DNA of 64,000 nt, from positions 186,001 through 250,000 of the forward strand of contig CAVZRO010000035.1 in the NCBI GenBank assembly GCA_963777625.1. The letters run 5' to 3'. The position numbers and the translations under genes were made by a program. Positions within the stretch are counted from its first letter, which is position 1, and each line of letters begins with the position of its first letter. Shown piece by piece: positions 1 through 9,079 of this stretch. This DNA comes from DATDIC01 sp963777625 (GTDB lineage: Bacteria; Pseudomonadota; Alphaproteobacteria; Acetobacterales; Acetobacteraceae). A model generated the notes under the pieces. The model did not search any database. It was not told the DNA's origin and saw nothing but the letters and a program-made list of their open reading frames with translations.

Positions 1-424
1 CGTTCTGTGGGATCGTGTCGCCGTAGATGCGCTTCGCCTCCTCCGCGAACCAGTCGATGAAGCTGGCTGCGTAAGCGATTTCACCTTTGCTCTCGGCCAG
101 CGGCTTGCCCTGCTCGGCGGTCATGATCATGGCCAGATCTTCGGTGTTCGCCAGCATGAGCTCCGCCATTTTACGCAGGATCGCGGCACGCTCCTTCGCC
201 AGCAGGGCCCGCCAGGCCGGATAGGCGCGGGCAGCGGCCTCGATCGCGCGTCGCGTCTCGGCAGCGCCCAGGGCGGGGACCTCGCCGACCGCTTCGCCCG
301 TGGCCGGGTTTTTCACCACCAGCGTGCGGTTGCTGTCGGCCTGGACCCACTTCCCGTCAATGCAGTTTGCCTGCCGGAAAAGAGTGGGATCCTTCAGGGG
401 AAGCGGGGATACGGGGTTGAGCAT
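1..424 (-). CDS. gabD: Succinate-semialdehyde dehydrogenase-like aldehyde dehydrogenase, N-terminal part
   Basis: Only the first 141 residues are present; the gene runs off the left edge. It reads as the NAD(P)-binding N-terminus of an aldehyde dehydrogenase: a substrate-entry segment with NPATGEAVGEVPALG (about residues 39-53) and the family motif TAEQGKPLAES (about 102-112). This pattern is typical of GabD-type enzymes, which oxidise succinate semialdehyde to succinate in the GABA shunt. The catalytic Cys and Glu lie outside the window, so substrate specificity is inferred. The ATG is preceded by a strong GGAGGA ribosome site, which fixes the start. It is followed on the same strand by the ABC exporter upstream, about 100 bases away. 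Confidence 0.8.
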   Translation of the reverse strand, partial: MLNPVSPLPLKDPTLFRQANCIDGKWVQADSNRTLVVKNPATGEAVGEVPALGAAETRRAIEAAARAYPAWRALLAKERAAILRKMAELMLANTEDLAMIMTAEQGKPLAESKGEIAYAASFIDWFAEEAKRIYGDTIPQN

Positions 425-524
425 GGCGGTCCTCCTCCGAGGTCAGTAACAGGCGCGACGCGCGTGTGGCGTTTTCCCACCCGCGGTTCCGCTTAGATAA
501 CCCTGGAGGCGGCGCTTGTCAGGA

Positions 525-2303
525 TCAGTCCGCAACCGCGGTCTCGGGGGCCTGTGGCACCAGCCGGCCCGGTCGTCCGTCCTCACGCTGAACTGACAAT
601 TCCCTGTCGTGGAAGGCCGCGACACCCCGATGGTGCGCGATCGATATGAGCGTGGTCTTCGGCAACCGCTCTTTGAGGATGTGATAGAGATGCGCCTCCG
701 CCTCCGGATCCAGGCTGGCGGTCGCCTCATCCAGGAACAGCCACTGAGGTTTGATCAGCAACGCGCGCGCGAGCGCCACGCGCTGCTGTTCTCCACCTGA
801 CAGCATCTGCGGCCAGTTCCGATCCTCATCCAGGTGCGGGACAAGCCCCGGCAGCCCAGCATCGACGAGCGCCTGAGCTATGTCGGCTTGCGGGTATGCT
901 TCGGAATCCTTCGGATAGGTGATGACGTGGCGCAGCGTTCCAAGCGGAATGTACGGGCGTTGCGGCAGGAACAACGAACGCTCGACCGGCAGCTGCACGC
1001 GGCCGTGTCCAAATGGCCAGATGCCGGCGATGGCACGGAACAACGTTGATTTTCCGGAACCGGTCTTGCCAGTGATCACGGTCGAGCTGCCGGGCGTGAA
1101 GGTGACTGCCGTGTTTTCCAGCAGCTTCTCTCCGCTGGGCAATTCCAACGTGAGGTCGGTCACCTGTACCGGCCCCTCGGCGATCGGATCGAGGACAATA
1201 CCCCTGCCGAAAGCCGCGCGAGCCACCACGATGGCACGATGGAACGTGGTGAGTCGTTCGACGATGGCACTCCACTGCGCCAACGTGCTGTACACGTTGA
1301 CGAACCAGGACAGCGAGCTTTGCACCTGGGCGAACGCGCCGGCGATCCGCATCAGTCCGCCGAGCTCGATCGCGCCGCTGAAATAACGCGGCGCGGCCAC
1401 CACGATCGGGAATATCCCGGCAACCTGGTTGTAGCCATAGACCAGCGCGTTCAGCTTCTTGGTCCGGATCATGATGCCCCACCAGTTGGTGATCACATCA
1501 TAAAACCGCGCGACCAGATTGCCTTTCTCCTCATGCTCGCCGTTGTAGAGCGCAACGCCCTCCATGTTCTCGCGGAAGCGTACCAGCGCATAGCGGAAAT
1601 CGGCCTCAACCCGCTGCTGGCGGAAACGCAATCCGATCAACGGGCGGCCCACCAGATGCGTAAGCCCGGTTCCGATCACGGCATAACCCAGTGCGACGAA
1701 CACCATGTAACCGGGGATGGTCACGCCCCACACGCTGATGTTCCCGGAAAGCGTCCAGAGGATCCCCACGAAGCTGGCGAACGAGACGATATTGGACAGG
1801 AAATCGACGCCCAGCGACAACGTGGTGGCGACGAAGTCACGCAAATCCTCGGCAATCCGCTGATCCGGGTTGTCAGTTCCGACAGCGGCTCGGTCGGTGG
1901 TCAGGCTGATCCGATAATAGGCGCGGTCCGCGAGCCATTCGTCCAGAAAGCGCGTCGTCATCCAACGGCGCCATCGGATCTGCAGCCACTGATTAAGGTA
2001 GGTGGCATAGACCGCGAGCAGAATATAAACCGCCGCGATCCCGCAAAACCCCGGCATGGGCAAGCGCGTCCCAGTGCTGTGCCACGTGAACAGCAACTGC
2101 AGGAAAGTGGGCCAATCCTTCTGCTGCAACGAGTTATAGAACAGCCCGTGCCAGAAATTCAGCACCACGTTCATGGCGACCATCGCCAGATTGAGCGCGA
2201 TGATCGAAATCAGCAGAACCCAGGCTGACCATTTTTCTTCCGACTGAAAATACGGCCTGGAAAGGCGCCAAACGTCATGCAGGAACGATCCGACGGATTT
2301 CAT
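525..2303 (-). CDS. SbmA/BacA-type ABC transporter, permease fused to ATPase
   Basis: A 592-residue half-transporter with an N-terminal membrane domain (helices from about residue 25 to 330) and a C-terminal ATPase. Walker A (GKTGSGKST), the signature LSGGEQQR and Walker B plus D-loop (LFLDEATASLD) are all present, so the ATPase should be active. The membrane domain resembles the ABC_membrane_2/SbmA-BacA group (YddA, BclA, Rv1819c), which import or export peptides, cobalamin or very-long-chain fatty-acid related compounds. It would act in the inner membrane as a homodimer. No substrate can be assigned from the context. Intact, with no odd features. Confidence 0.85.
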   Translation of the reverse strand: MKSVGSFLHDVWRLSRPYFQSEEKWSAWVLLISIIALNLAMVAMNVVLNFWHGLFYNSLQQKDWPTFLQLLFTWHSTGTRLPMPGFCGIAAVYILLAVYATYLNQWLQIRWRRWMTTRFLDEWLADRAYYRISLTTDRAAVGTDNPDQRIAEDLRDFVATTLSLGVDFLSNIVSFASFVGILWTLSGNISVWGVTIPGYMVFVALGYAVIGTGLTHLVGRPLIGLRFRQQRVEADFRYALVRFRENMEGVALYNGEHEEKGNLVARFYDVITNWWGIMIRTKKLNALVYGYNQVAGIFPIVVAAPRYFSGAIELGGLMRIAGAFAQVQSSLSWFVNVYSTLAQWSAIVERLTTFHRAIVVARAAFGRGIVLDPIAEGPVQVTDLTLELPSGEKLLENTAVTFTPGSSTVITGKTGSGKSTLFRAIAGIWPFGHGRVQLPVERSLFLPQRPYIPLGTLRHVITYPKDSEAYPQADIAQALVDAGLPGLVPHLDEDRNWPQMLSGGEQQRVALARALLIKPQWLFLDEATASLDPEAEAHLYHILKERLPKTTLISIAHHRGVAAFHDRELSVQREDGRPGRLVPQAPETAVAD

Positions 2304-2649
2304 CGAGCTAACGGACTTTCGGCTGCTGAATGGTCGCTACACAGTCGCCTGGCAGTCAGCCGGTCGGTTGCCGCCCGCCACCCGATCCCCATAACCGTAC
2401 AAGCCGCGAGAATACAGCGGAAGCTCACCGCGGTTACACGACCAGCATTCCGGGCCGGACAACGCCGCCGGGAATATCATCGCCTCCGCGGCGAAACCTC
2501 ACGACGACCATGCAGGCTTGCCGATCCGGCAGGCAACTCCGGGGCCGACCGCGCCGCAAAGCTTTCATCCAGCCTGGCCGTCTGCCTGCAACCCCCTGAT
2601 CTACTTCGTTTTCCTTGACGTCAGCTAAACAGGTTCTTAGCGTCCGGAC
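2304..2649. other. Intergenic region between ABC exporter and ihfA
   Basis: 346 bases between divergent genes. I see no convincing coding sequence; open frames here are short, arginine/proline-rich and overlap each other. A possible ihfA promoter has TTGACG at 2615-2620 and TAGCGT at 2638-2643 (17-base spacing), but the latter would place transcription start almost on the ATG, so this is weak. Confidence 0.35.
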
Positions 2650-2985
2650 ATGAGCACCGTAACCCGGGCGCAGTTGGCCGAAACCATCTACACGCAGGTG
2701 GGGTTGTCGCGTAACGAGTTTGCCGATTTGCTGGAAACGGTGCTGGATCGGATGGCGGCGACGCTGGAATCCGGGGAATCCGTAAAAATCAGCGGGTTCG
2801 GCACGTTCTCTGTGCGCCAAAAAAGTCGGCGCGTTGGCCGCAATCCGAAGACCGGGGAGGAAGTACCTATCCTGCCGCGCCGGGTACTCGTGTTCCGACC
2901 CAGCCATGTCCTGAAAGCGCGCGTGAACGGCGCCTCGCCCTCCGCACCAGACGGGCGTGCACTGGCGCACGATGACGACGAATGA
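2650..2985 (+). CDS. ihfA: Integration host factor subunit alpha
   Basis: A 111-residue member of the HU/IHF family. The beta-arm core is clear: ISGFGTFSVRQKSRRVGRNPKTGEEV, split as ISGFGTF (about 47-53) and GRNPKTGEE (about 64-72), the latter containing the intercalating proline turn. IHF alpha bends DNA as a heterodimer with IHF beta and assists recombination, replication and sigma-54 promoters. The acidic C-terminal tail (DDDE) is longer than in E. coli. It overlaps the next gene by four bases (ATGA), and the ihfA-merR order is a common alphaproteobacterial arrangement, so the two are co-transcribed. Confidence 0.93.
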   Translation: MSTVTRAQLAETIYTQVGLSRNEFADLLETVLDRMAATLESGESVKISGFGTFSVRQKSRRVGRNPKTGEEVPILPRRVLVFRPSHVLKARVNGASPSAPDGRALAHDDDE

Positions 2986-3512
2986 GCGGTACCAGCGATC
3001 ATCCAGCGGCCCCCGCCCGCGTACGCCCGCGCAAGGCTCCAACCGCCTTTCGTACCATCAGCGAGGTCGCCGACGAGTTGCATATCCCACAGCACGTGCT
3101 GCGATTTTGGGAAACCAAGTTCATTCAGGTGAAGCCGCTGAAGCGCGGCGGCGGCCGACGCTATTACCGGCCTGACGACATTGCGTTGCTGCGCCGGATC
3201 TCCGATCTGCTTTACATCCAGGGCTATACAATCAAAGGCGTGCAGCGGCTGCTGCGCGAGGGCGGCGGCAAACTCTCGGACGATATCCCTCCCGCAACTC
3301 CCGCCGAACGAGCGGCCGCCGAGGCGGAGCGCGCCACGGTGCCGGCGGAACCGCAACTGCCAATGCCGGGTCTGGTCGACGCCGATATCCCGTCGATGAA
3401 CTCCTCCGCGCTGCGCGCCGGGCGACGCGGCGAGCAGGAAGCCGAGCGGCTGCGAATGGTGCTGAACGAAACGCTCCTCGAACTGGAGGCGCTGCGGGCG
3501 CTGCTGCGCTGA
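2982..3512 (+). CDS. MerR-family transcriptional regulator
   Basis: 176 residues. A winged-helix MerR domain spans about residues 22-92: FRTISEVADELHIPQHVLRFWE gives the helix-turn-helix, and RRYYRPDDIALLRRI the wing. The C-terminal part (about 95-176) is Ala/Glu-rich and ends in a helix ELEALRALLR that may dimerise; no metal-binding cysteines are visible, so it is not a typical metal sensor. The start overlaps the ihfA stop (ATGA). This is the conserved regulator that follows ihfA in many alphaproteobacteria; its target is not known to me. Confidence 0.88.
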   Translation: MSGTSDHPAAPARVRPRKAPTAFRTISEVADELHIPQHVLRFWETKFIQVKPLKRGGGRRYYRPDDIALLRRISDLLYIQGYTIKGVQRLLREGGGKLSDDIPPATPAERAAAEAERATVPAEPQLPMPGLVDADIPSMNSSALRAGRRGEQEAERLRMVLNETLLELEALRALLR

Positions 3513-3566
3513 CTGCCGGCGATCCCATTGCTCGGCCAGGGTCGAGGCTGCTACATGGTCGAAGGC

Positions 3567-3643
3567 CGGAGCGTAGCGCAGCCTGGTAGCGCATCAGTCT
3601 GGGGGACTGGGGGTCGTGGGTTCAAATCCCGCCGCTCCGACCA
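3567..3643 (+). tRNA. tRNA-Pro (anticodon GGG)
   Basis: 77 bases folding as a standard tRNA. The acceptor stem CGGAGCG (3567-3573) pairs with CGCTCCG (3633-3639), followed by discriminator A and encoded CCA. The D arm has AGCCTGGTAGC. The anticodon stem TCAGT/ACTGG (one G-U pair) closes the loop CTGGGGG, giving anticodon GGG at positions 34-36. The T arm contains GTTCAAATC. It reads proline codons CCC/CCU. Confidence 0.95.
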
Positions 3644-3827
3644 TCATCCGAGCTGGCTATTGCCCGGGTCGGCAGGTCGGGCGATAGAGGGCGCCGGGTC
3701 ACGATGTTGCGCTCGCGGTCGACCACTCACGGTACGCTCCGCGACCCTCCATGGCGGCCTGACGGATGGGACTATTGGCAGGATCAGTACCAGTCCGCGG
3801 CAAGCGGACACCGATGAGGTTAGCAGG

Positions 3828-4478
3828 ATGGACAGGCGAGAGGGTTGGCGCAACCGGGAGACGCGGAAGCGCAAGTTTGATGATGAGGCGCCCGGCGGTG
3901 ATATGCCCTGGCGGCGCGGACCCACACTGGGTCAGGAACAGCCGTCCTTCGCACCCACTTCCCAGCGCCCGGGGCGAGCGCCACCGGTTATCGCGTCCGG
4001 CCCGGAAATTGGCGGCGTGGTGAAATGGTTCGATCCGGGAAAAGGGTTCGGGTTTGTCGAACTCGAGGACGGATCCGGTGACGCGTTCCTTCATATCAGC
4101 GTCGTCGAGCGCTTTGGCAGCGGCACGCCTGGCCCGGGCGCGCCGATACGCGTGCGAACGGGACGCGGGCCGAAGGGTCCGCAGGTGGCCGAGATTACCG
4201 AACTCGGCGAGGCCACAGGGGCAGCCCCTGCCTCACCGCCGCGCCGGCAGTCGGCCGGACCGACCCCGGGGCAAGAGGTCCGCGGGGTTGTGAAGTGGTA
4301 CAACAGCCAAAAAGGGTTCGGCTTCATCACGCCGGAAACCGGGGGAAAGGACGTGTTCGTGCACGTTTCAGCCCTGGGGCGCAGCGGATTGACTGAATTG
4401 GTCCCCGGTCAGACGGTTCGCCTGCAAGTGATCGCCGGGAAGAAGGGGCCGGAAGCGGGTTCCGTGTCGCTGGCCTGA
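3828..4478 (+). CDS. Double cold-shock domain protein
   Basis: 216 residues with two cold-shock domains joined by a Pro/Ala-rich linker. Domain 1 (about 62-127) has RNP1 KGFGFVEL and RNP2 DAFLHIS; domain 2 (about 147-215) has KGFGFITP and DVFVHVS. Both should bind single-stranded nucleic acid. The basic N-terminus (RRxxxxNRETRKRKFDDE) is typical of the alphaproteobacterial two-domain proteins. The open frame reaches back to 3528 through the tRNA gene, so I take the ATG at 3828, preceded by AGGTTAGCAGG. Role: RNA chaperone or regulator; growth-phase control is likely but not shown here. Confidence 0.88.
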   Translation: MDRREGWRNRETRKRKFDDEAPGGDMPWRRGPTLGQEQPSFAPTSQRPGRAPPVIASGPEIGGVVKWFDPGKGFGFVELEDGSGDAFLHISVVERFGSGTPGPGAPIRVRTGRGPKGPQVAEITELGEATGAAPASPPRRQSAGPTPGQEVRGVVKWYNSQKGFGFITPETGGKDVFVHVSALGRSGLTELVPGQTVRLQVIAGKKGPEAGSVSLA

Positions 4479-4512
4479 TATCAACCGTCCTGAAGGCGGA
4501 CCCGTTCCCGTC

Positions 4513-4534
4513 ATTCCCGCGGAAAAGCGGGAAT
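4513..4534. repeat. Palindromic intergenic repeat / possible terminator
   Basis: ATTCCCGC and GCGGGAAT form an 8-base-pair stem around GGAAAA. It sits between the converging cold-shock gene and ctaG gene. Hairpins of the form ATTCCCGC-GCGGGAAT are a common dispersed intergenic repeat in alphaproteobacteria; without a T-run it is at best a weak terminator. Confidence 0.5.
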
Positions 4535-4631
4535 CCACCGATAGTACGTGCAAGCGCGACCGCGTCATGCCTGTCTGCGCGAGCACAACGCGGAAGAGTC
4601 AGCCTCTCGAACGACTGCCCTGAGTATCCCC

Positions 4632-5618
4632 TCACCCGCCGGACGAATGCGAATCCGGCGGCGGATTTTCCGCTGAGTTCGTCGAAGGCTTCAGCGTCTC
4701 CAAGTAGGCGATGACGTCGCGGCGTTCGGTGCTATCCGGTAGCCGATACGGCATAAGAGCGCCGGGCACGAACGCCTGCGGGTTGGTCAGCCAGCGATCG
4801 AGCCGCGCCGGATCCCAGGCAAATCCGGCGTGCGCCAGCGCCGTCGAATAGGGATATCCGGCTTCGCTGCCCGCCTCTCGTCCGACGACACCGGCCAATG
4901 CGGGGCCCACCTTGCTGCGGTCGAGCGCATGACAGGCGCTGCAATTGGTTGCAAACAGCTTGGCGCCGGCCTGCGGATCCGGGGCCTGGTTATCGAAGCG
5001 TGCCAGATTCTGGGCACCCGTCGGCCGCAGAGACTCAAAGAACGTATATGACAGCGTGATATTCCGCACGTCGGTGGCATCATGATCCTGCGCCATGCGG
5101 GGATCGACAAAGAAATCCACCGGCATCTCCACACTTTGGTGCGCGCCGAGCTTCTCCTCGGTGAAGCAGAAGCACTGTATCTTCTTGAAATAGAGGCCGA
5201 CCTTGCCCGGAGTCACATTGAATGTCGCGTGACCGACAATGTCTCGGTCCGACAGGTTTTCAGCACGGAAAAAGACCAGCGTTTCCTCGCCAAGATGCAC
5301 CTGCACCTGGCGTTGCACCGGCGTAAACCGCCACGGCATGCCGGGAGCCACGTTGGTGTCGAACGAGACCGTCACTGTCCGGGCAGATTGCGCCGCGGTG
5401 TCGGCGGCGACGCGTTGAGTGGTTCCCAGCGCGCCGGTGGCCTCGCAGAACAGGCGATAGAGCGTGACCGAATAGGACACCAGCGTGGTCATTACGGCGA
5501 CCGCCGCCAGGAGGCCAAGCACGGTAAAAAATTTGCCGGACCGGTTCGCAGAGCGGCCAAAGGAAATCATGCGGAAATGTAGTCCCGGCTGTCGCGTCAC
5601 TCCGATTTCATAGCTCAT
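4632..5618 (-). CDS. ctaG: CtaG/Cox11 copper chaperone fused to a C-terminal cytochrome c domain
   Basis: 328 residues. A membrane anchor (about 30-55) is followed by a Cox11 domain with the copper-binding motif QCFCFTE (Cys149 and Cys151), which delivers copper to the CuB site of subunit I of cytochrome oxidase. After about residue 205 a class I cytochrome c domain follows: heme-binding CSACH at 226-230, KVGPALAGVVGR, and a likely axial Met in GALMPYRL. Ordinary CtaG is about 190-200 residues, so the extra 120 residues are a real in-frame fusion. Both parts would lie in the periplasm. The start has AAAGG six bases upstream. No other cytochrome oxidase gene is adjacent, so the partner oxidase is elsewhere. 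Confidence 0.88.
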   Translation of the reverse strand: MSYEIGVTRQPGLHFRMISFGRSANRSGKFFTVLGLLAAVAVMTTLVSYSVTLYRLFCEATGALGTTQRVAADTAAQSARTVTVSFDTNVAPGMPWRFTPVQRQVQVHLGEETLVFFRAENLSDRDIVGHATFNVTPGKVGLYFKKIQCFCFTEEKLGAHQSVEMPVDFFVDPRMAQDHDATDVRNITLSYTFFESLRPTGAQNLARFDNQAPDPQAGAKLFATNCSACHALDRSKVGPALAGVVGREAGSEAGYPYSTALAHAGFAWDPARLDRWLTNPQAFVPGALMPYRLPDSTERRDVIAYLETLKPSTNSAENPPPDSHSSGG

Positions 5619-5857
5619 CCGACCTTTCGCGCAAAGCTACCGACTGCGCGTGCGTCAGCCGAGTGAATGCTCCGCAACGAGCCATCCACCTAATCGGAAA
5701 GCCCATGATTGGCAGCCGACGGCGTGGTAGCGACGGGACGGTCGTGCCGATACAGCTCCCGGCAACCAGCCATCCCGGCTGCTAGCCGAGATATTGCTCC
5801 TGACCCACGGGCCAGCAGCCCCCGAAATCCCTGGGCGGAGCCACGCGCACCCCTCGG

Positions 5858-6166
5858 CTAGACCGCCTCTTTCAGCTCCTTGGAGGCGCGAAATGCCACT
5901 TTCTTGCTGGCCTTGATCTTGATCGCCTCACCCGTCGCCGGGTTCCGCCCCATCCGGGCGGCACGCTTCTGCACGCGCAGGATGCCCAGGCCGGAGATCC
6001 GTATCCGGTCCCCCTTCTTGAGATGGCGGGTCGTCAACGCAACCATATCGCCAAGTATCGCCTCCGCCTGCCGTTTCGGCAGCTCGTGGCGCTCCGCCAG
6101 CTCGGCGGCCATCTGCTTCAGGGTAACTGTTGCCACCGCGCTGGCGGCCTTCGCTGCTTTGGCCAT
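5858..6166 (-). CDS. HU-family DNA-binding protein
   Basis: 102 residues from the ATG at 6166, which is preceded by GGGAG; the open frame continues upstream to 6298 but that extension shows no family features. The HU fold is clear: ISGLGILRVQKRAARMGRNP with the arm motif GRNPATGE (about 76-83), then a basic end (KIKASKKVAFRASKELKEAV). The N-terminal AKAAKAASA stretch is an alanine/lysine extension. It probably bends and packages DNA as a homodimer. Divergent from the ABC permease gene. Confidence 0.88.
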   Translation of the reverse strand: MAKAAKAASAVATVTLKQMAAELAERHELPKRQAEAILGDMVALTTRHLKKGDRIRISGLGILRVQKRAARMGRNPATGEAIKIKASKKVAFRASKELKEAV

Positions 6167-6330
6167 GAACACCCGCTCCCGGTTCGGGCTGATCCCGTAC
6201 GTAGCGCACATGCCCTGCCGCGCCGATTCGAGCAACTGAATTGTGCCGCCAGGCTTGCTGGAAAGGCCCGGTCGCCGGAGTATGCCAGGATGTTCCACCG
6301 CGCCCCGCGCCGCCGGCCTGCCTTTCCCCC

Positions 6331-7202
6331 ATGAAGCGGGAGACTATCCAGGGCTGGCTGCTCGTACTTCCGGCGGTCGCCTTGCTGGCGCTGTTCACCC
6401 ACTGGCCGGCACTGGAGACGATCTGGGCCAGCGTCCACACCGCCCCGATCCCGCGCCACCCGTCGCAGTTCGACGCAACGGTCAATTTCCGGGCCATGCT
6501 GAACGACCCGGTGTTCTGGCAGGTGCTGCGCAACAACGCCGTGTATGCCGCCTGCACCATCCCGGCCACCATGGCATTGTCGATCATCATGGCGCTGGCG
6601 GTGAACCGGCATATTCCCGGGCGTGCATTGCTGCGGCTGGCCTATTTTACCCCGACCATCCTGCCCATGATCGCCGTCGCGAATATCTGGCTGTTCTTCT
6701 TCACCCCCGGGTACGGCCTGATCGACCGGGCACTGTCACCTTTTGGCTTCGGCGACTGGAACTGGCTCGGCAGCGCCTCCACCGCATTGCCGGCGATGAT
6801 CATCATCGCGATCTGGAAGATGGCGGGCTTCTACATGATCTTCTACCTGGCCGCACTGCAGACGCTGCCGCCGGAGCTGCAGGAGGCCTCGGACCTCGAG
6901 GGCGCCTCGCGCTGGACATTCTTCCGCCGCGTCGTGTGGCCGCTGCTGATGCCGACCACTTTGTTCGTATTCGTCAATGCTGTGATCGACGCATTCCGGC
7001 TGGTGGACCAGATCATCGTGCTGACCAAGGGCGGCCCGGACAATGCCACCGCCCTGCTGCTCTATTACATCTACCAGGTCGGGTTCCAGGTACCTGGGAT
7101 ACCAATTACGCTGCGGCTCTGACCGTCGTGCTGCTGGCGATCCTGGCCATCGTCGCAGGGTTGCAGTTCGCCCTTATCGAACGACGGGTCCATTATCGAT
7201 GA
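6331..7202 (+). pseudogene. Sugar ABC transporter permease (UgpA/MalF-like), frameshifted near its end
   Basis: Reads as a 290-residue MalF/UgpA-type permease with six membrane helices and the EAA loop EASDLEGASRW (about 187-197) that contacts the ATPase. The frame opened at ATG 6331 is correct up to YQVGFQ (about 7090), then runs into a spurious tail ending at 7122; the true C-terminus, WDTNYAAALTVVLLAILAI, lies in another frame and ends at 7202. One base lost or two gained around GGTACCTGGG explains it. The true stop overlaps the start of the next permease (ATGA), which supports the reconstruction. Functional only if the break is a sequencing error. No binding protein or ATPase gene is nearby. 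Confidence 0.75.
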
Positions 7203-8044
7203 GCGTCACCGCCCTCCCCCTCCCGGCGGCGCGTATCCGGATCCCCAAAATCCGGCTGGAGATACTGGGCGCATGGCTGCTGGGACTGCTGTGGGTCCTT
7301 CCCCTGCTCTGGGCGGCATGGAGTTCCATCCACCCGTCTTCCAGCGCCACCAGCTTCGACCTGCTCGCCCCGGTCACGCTGCATAATTTCGTTACCGCCT
7401 GGGGGATGGCGCCGTTCGGCCAGTACATGATCAACACCGTGCTGCTGGTCAGCATGGTGCTGGCGGCGCAGTTCGTGCTGTGCACCCCGGCGGCGTTCGC
7501 CTTCGCGCGGCTGAGCTTTCCCGGCCGCGACGTGCTGTTTGCCGCCGTGCTGGTGCAGCTCATGATCACCCCCGACGTGCTGATGGTGGAGAATTACAAG
7601 ACGATCGGCTCGATCGGGCTGGTGGATTCGCTGCTGGGGATTGCGCTGCCCTATCTTGGCTCGGCGTTCGGCATCTTCCTGCTGCGCCAGACATTCCGCA
7701 CCGTGCCGCAGGATCTGGACGATGCGGCGAAGCTGGCCGGGCTGGGGCTGCTCAGGCGGTTATGGCGCGTGTATGTGCCGCTCGCCCGGCCGACTTATAT
7801 TGCCTATGGGCTCGTGCTGGTCAGCTTCCATTGGAACAATTTCCTCTGGCCACTGGTTATTACCAATTCCGTGAATGTGCGCCCGATCACGGTCGGCCTG
7901 GCGATGTTCTCCACCACCGACCAGGGCACCAACTGGGCCGTGATCACCGCCGCAACCCTGTTGTCCACCGCGCCGCTGGTCGTGGCATTCCTGCTGTTCC
8001 AGCGCCAGTTCGTCCAAAGCTTCATGCGGACTGCGAGGTCGTAA
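7199..8044 (+). CDS. Sugar ABC transporter permease (UgpE/MalG-like)
   Basis: 281 residues from the ATG at 7199, which overlaps the upstream permease stop. Six predicted membrane helices, with the EAA-loop region DAAKLAGLG and the family motif WNNFLWPLVI near the fifth helix. It would form a heterodimer with the upstream permease to carry a carbohydrate or polyol across the inner membrane. The next gene, three bases downstream, is a mannonate dehydratase-like enzyme, suggesting a uronate-derived substrate (inference). The substrate-binding protein and the ATPase normally found in such operons are missing here. Confidence 0.85.
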   Translation: MSVTALPLPAARIRIPKIRLEILGAWLLGLLWVLPLLWAAWSSIHPSSSATSFDLLAPVTLHNFVTAWGMAPFGQYMINTVLLVSMVLAAQFVLCTPAAFAFARLSFPGRDVLFAAVLVQLMITPDVLMVENYKTIGSIGLVDSLLGIALPYLGSAFGIFLLRQTFRTVPQDLDDAAKLAGLGLLRRLWRVYVPLARPTYIAYGLVLVSFHWNNFLWPLVITNSVNVRPITVGLAMFSTTDQGTNWAVITAATLLSTAPLVVAFLLFQRQFVQSFMRTARS

Positions 8045-8047
8045 AGC

Positions 8048-9019
8048 ATGTATCTCGGCACCCAGATCAGCCCGCGTGACGACGCCGATTACCGCGTGTG
8101 GGCGCAACTCGGCGTGCAGCATGTCTGCGTCGATCCGCCCGGCAACCCGCATCACTGGGCCCTGGATGATCTGCAGCGCCATCGCGAACACATCGAATCG
8201 TTTGGTCTGGTGCTGGACATGGTGCAGTTGCCGCTATCGTCGCGGCCGATCGAGCAGGGTCAGAGTCCGAACATCCTGCTGGCGCGCGAGCCGGAGCGGC
8301 AGCGGGAGATCGATTCGATCTGCGCGCTGATCGAGCGGCTGGCCAAAGCGGGGATCCCGGCGGCGAAATACAACCTGAACATCATCGGCATCCCGCGCAC
8401 CGGGAATGAGCCGGGCCGCGGCGGCTCCCGCAACGCCGCGTTCCGATGGAGCAAGGCCGATCACGATGCGGCGCCCGGCCTCGCCGGTGTTCTGGACGAG
8501 ACGGAGAACTGGACGCGCATCGATCATTTCCTGCGCCATGTGGTTCCGGTGGCAACCACCGCGAAGGTGCGGCTGGCCTGCCATCCGCACGACCCGTACA
8601 CGCCGCCCGGCTATCGCGGTGTGACCCGGGTACTGGGCACCGTGGAGGGCCTGAAGCGCTTCGTCGCCATGCACGAAAGCCCGTACCACGGGTTGAATTT
8701 CTGCCAGGGCACGGTGGGCGAGATGCTGGAGAGCCCGCGCGAGGAAATCGGGCCGGTGATCCGCTGGTTCGGCGAGCGCGGCAAGCTGTTCAATGTGCAT
8801 TTCCGCAACATCCGCGGCAAGCGGCTGGACTTCATGGAGGTGTTTCCGGACGAGGGAAGCATGGATATGGCCGCGTCGCTGCGCATCTACCGCGATGTCG
8901 GATACCAGTACATGCTGATGCCCGACCACGTGCCGCATATTGATGGGCCGGATCCGTCGGGCACCGCGTTCGCGTTCTGCTACGGGTATATCAGAGGGTT
9001 GATGGACGCGATCGGCTGA
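8048..9019 (+). CDS. uxuA: Mannonate dehydratase-like TIM-barrel enzyme
   Basis: 323 residues. The C-terminal half contains the UxuA hallmark NVHFRNIRGKRLDFMEVFPD and MPDHVPHIDG, and LACHPHDPYTPPGYRGVTR, which supply metal-binding His, Asp and Cys residues in the family. UxuA removes water from D-mannonate to give 2-keto-3-deoxy-D-gluconate in hexuronate degradation. At 323 residues it is shorter than the E. coli enzyme (about 394), so it may be a related dehydratase. It directly follows two sugar permease genes and is probably in the same transcript. Confidence 0.75.
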   Translation: MYLGTQISPRDDADYRVWAQLGVQHVCVDPPGNPHHWALDDLQRHREHIESFGLVLDMVQLPLSSRPIEQGQSPNILLAREPERQREIDSICALIERLAKAGIPAAKYNLNIIGIPRTGNEPGRGGSRNAAFRWSKADHDAAPGLAGVLDETENWTRIDHFLRHVVPVATTAKVRLACHPHDPYTPPGYRGVTRVLGTVEGLKRFVAMHESPYHGLNFCQGTVGEMLESPREEIGPVIRWFGERGKLFNVHFRNIRGKRLDFMEVFPDEGSMDMAASLRIYRDVGYQYMLMPDHVPHIDGPDPSGTAFAFCYGYIRGLMDAIG

Positions 9020-9079
9020 TCCGTGGCGTCCTAGCCAGGTTGCTGACGACAAGCCTGTTGCGGTCCTGCACCACGCCCG

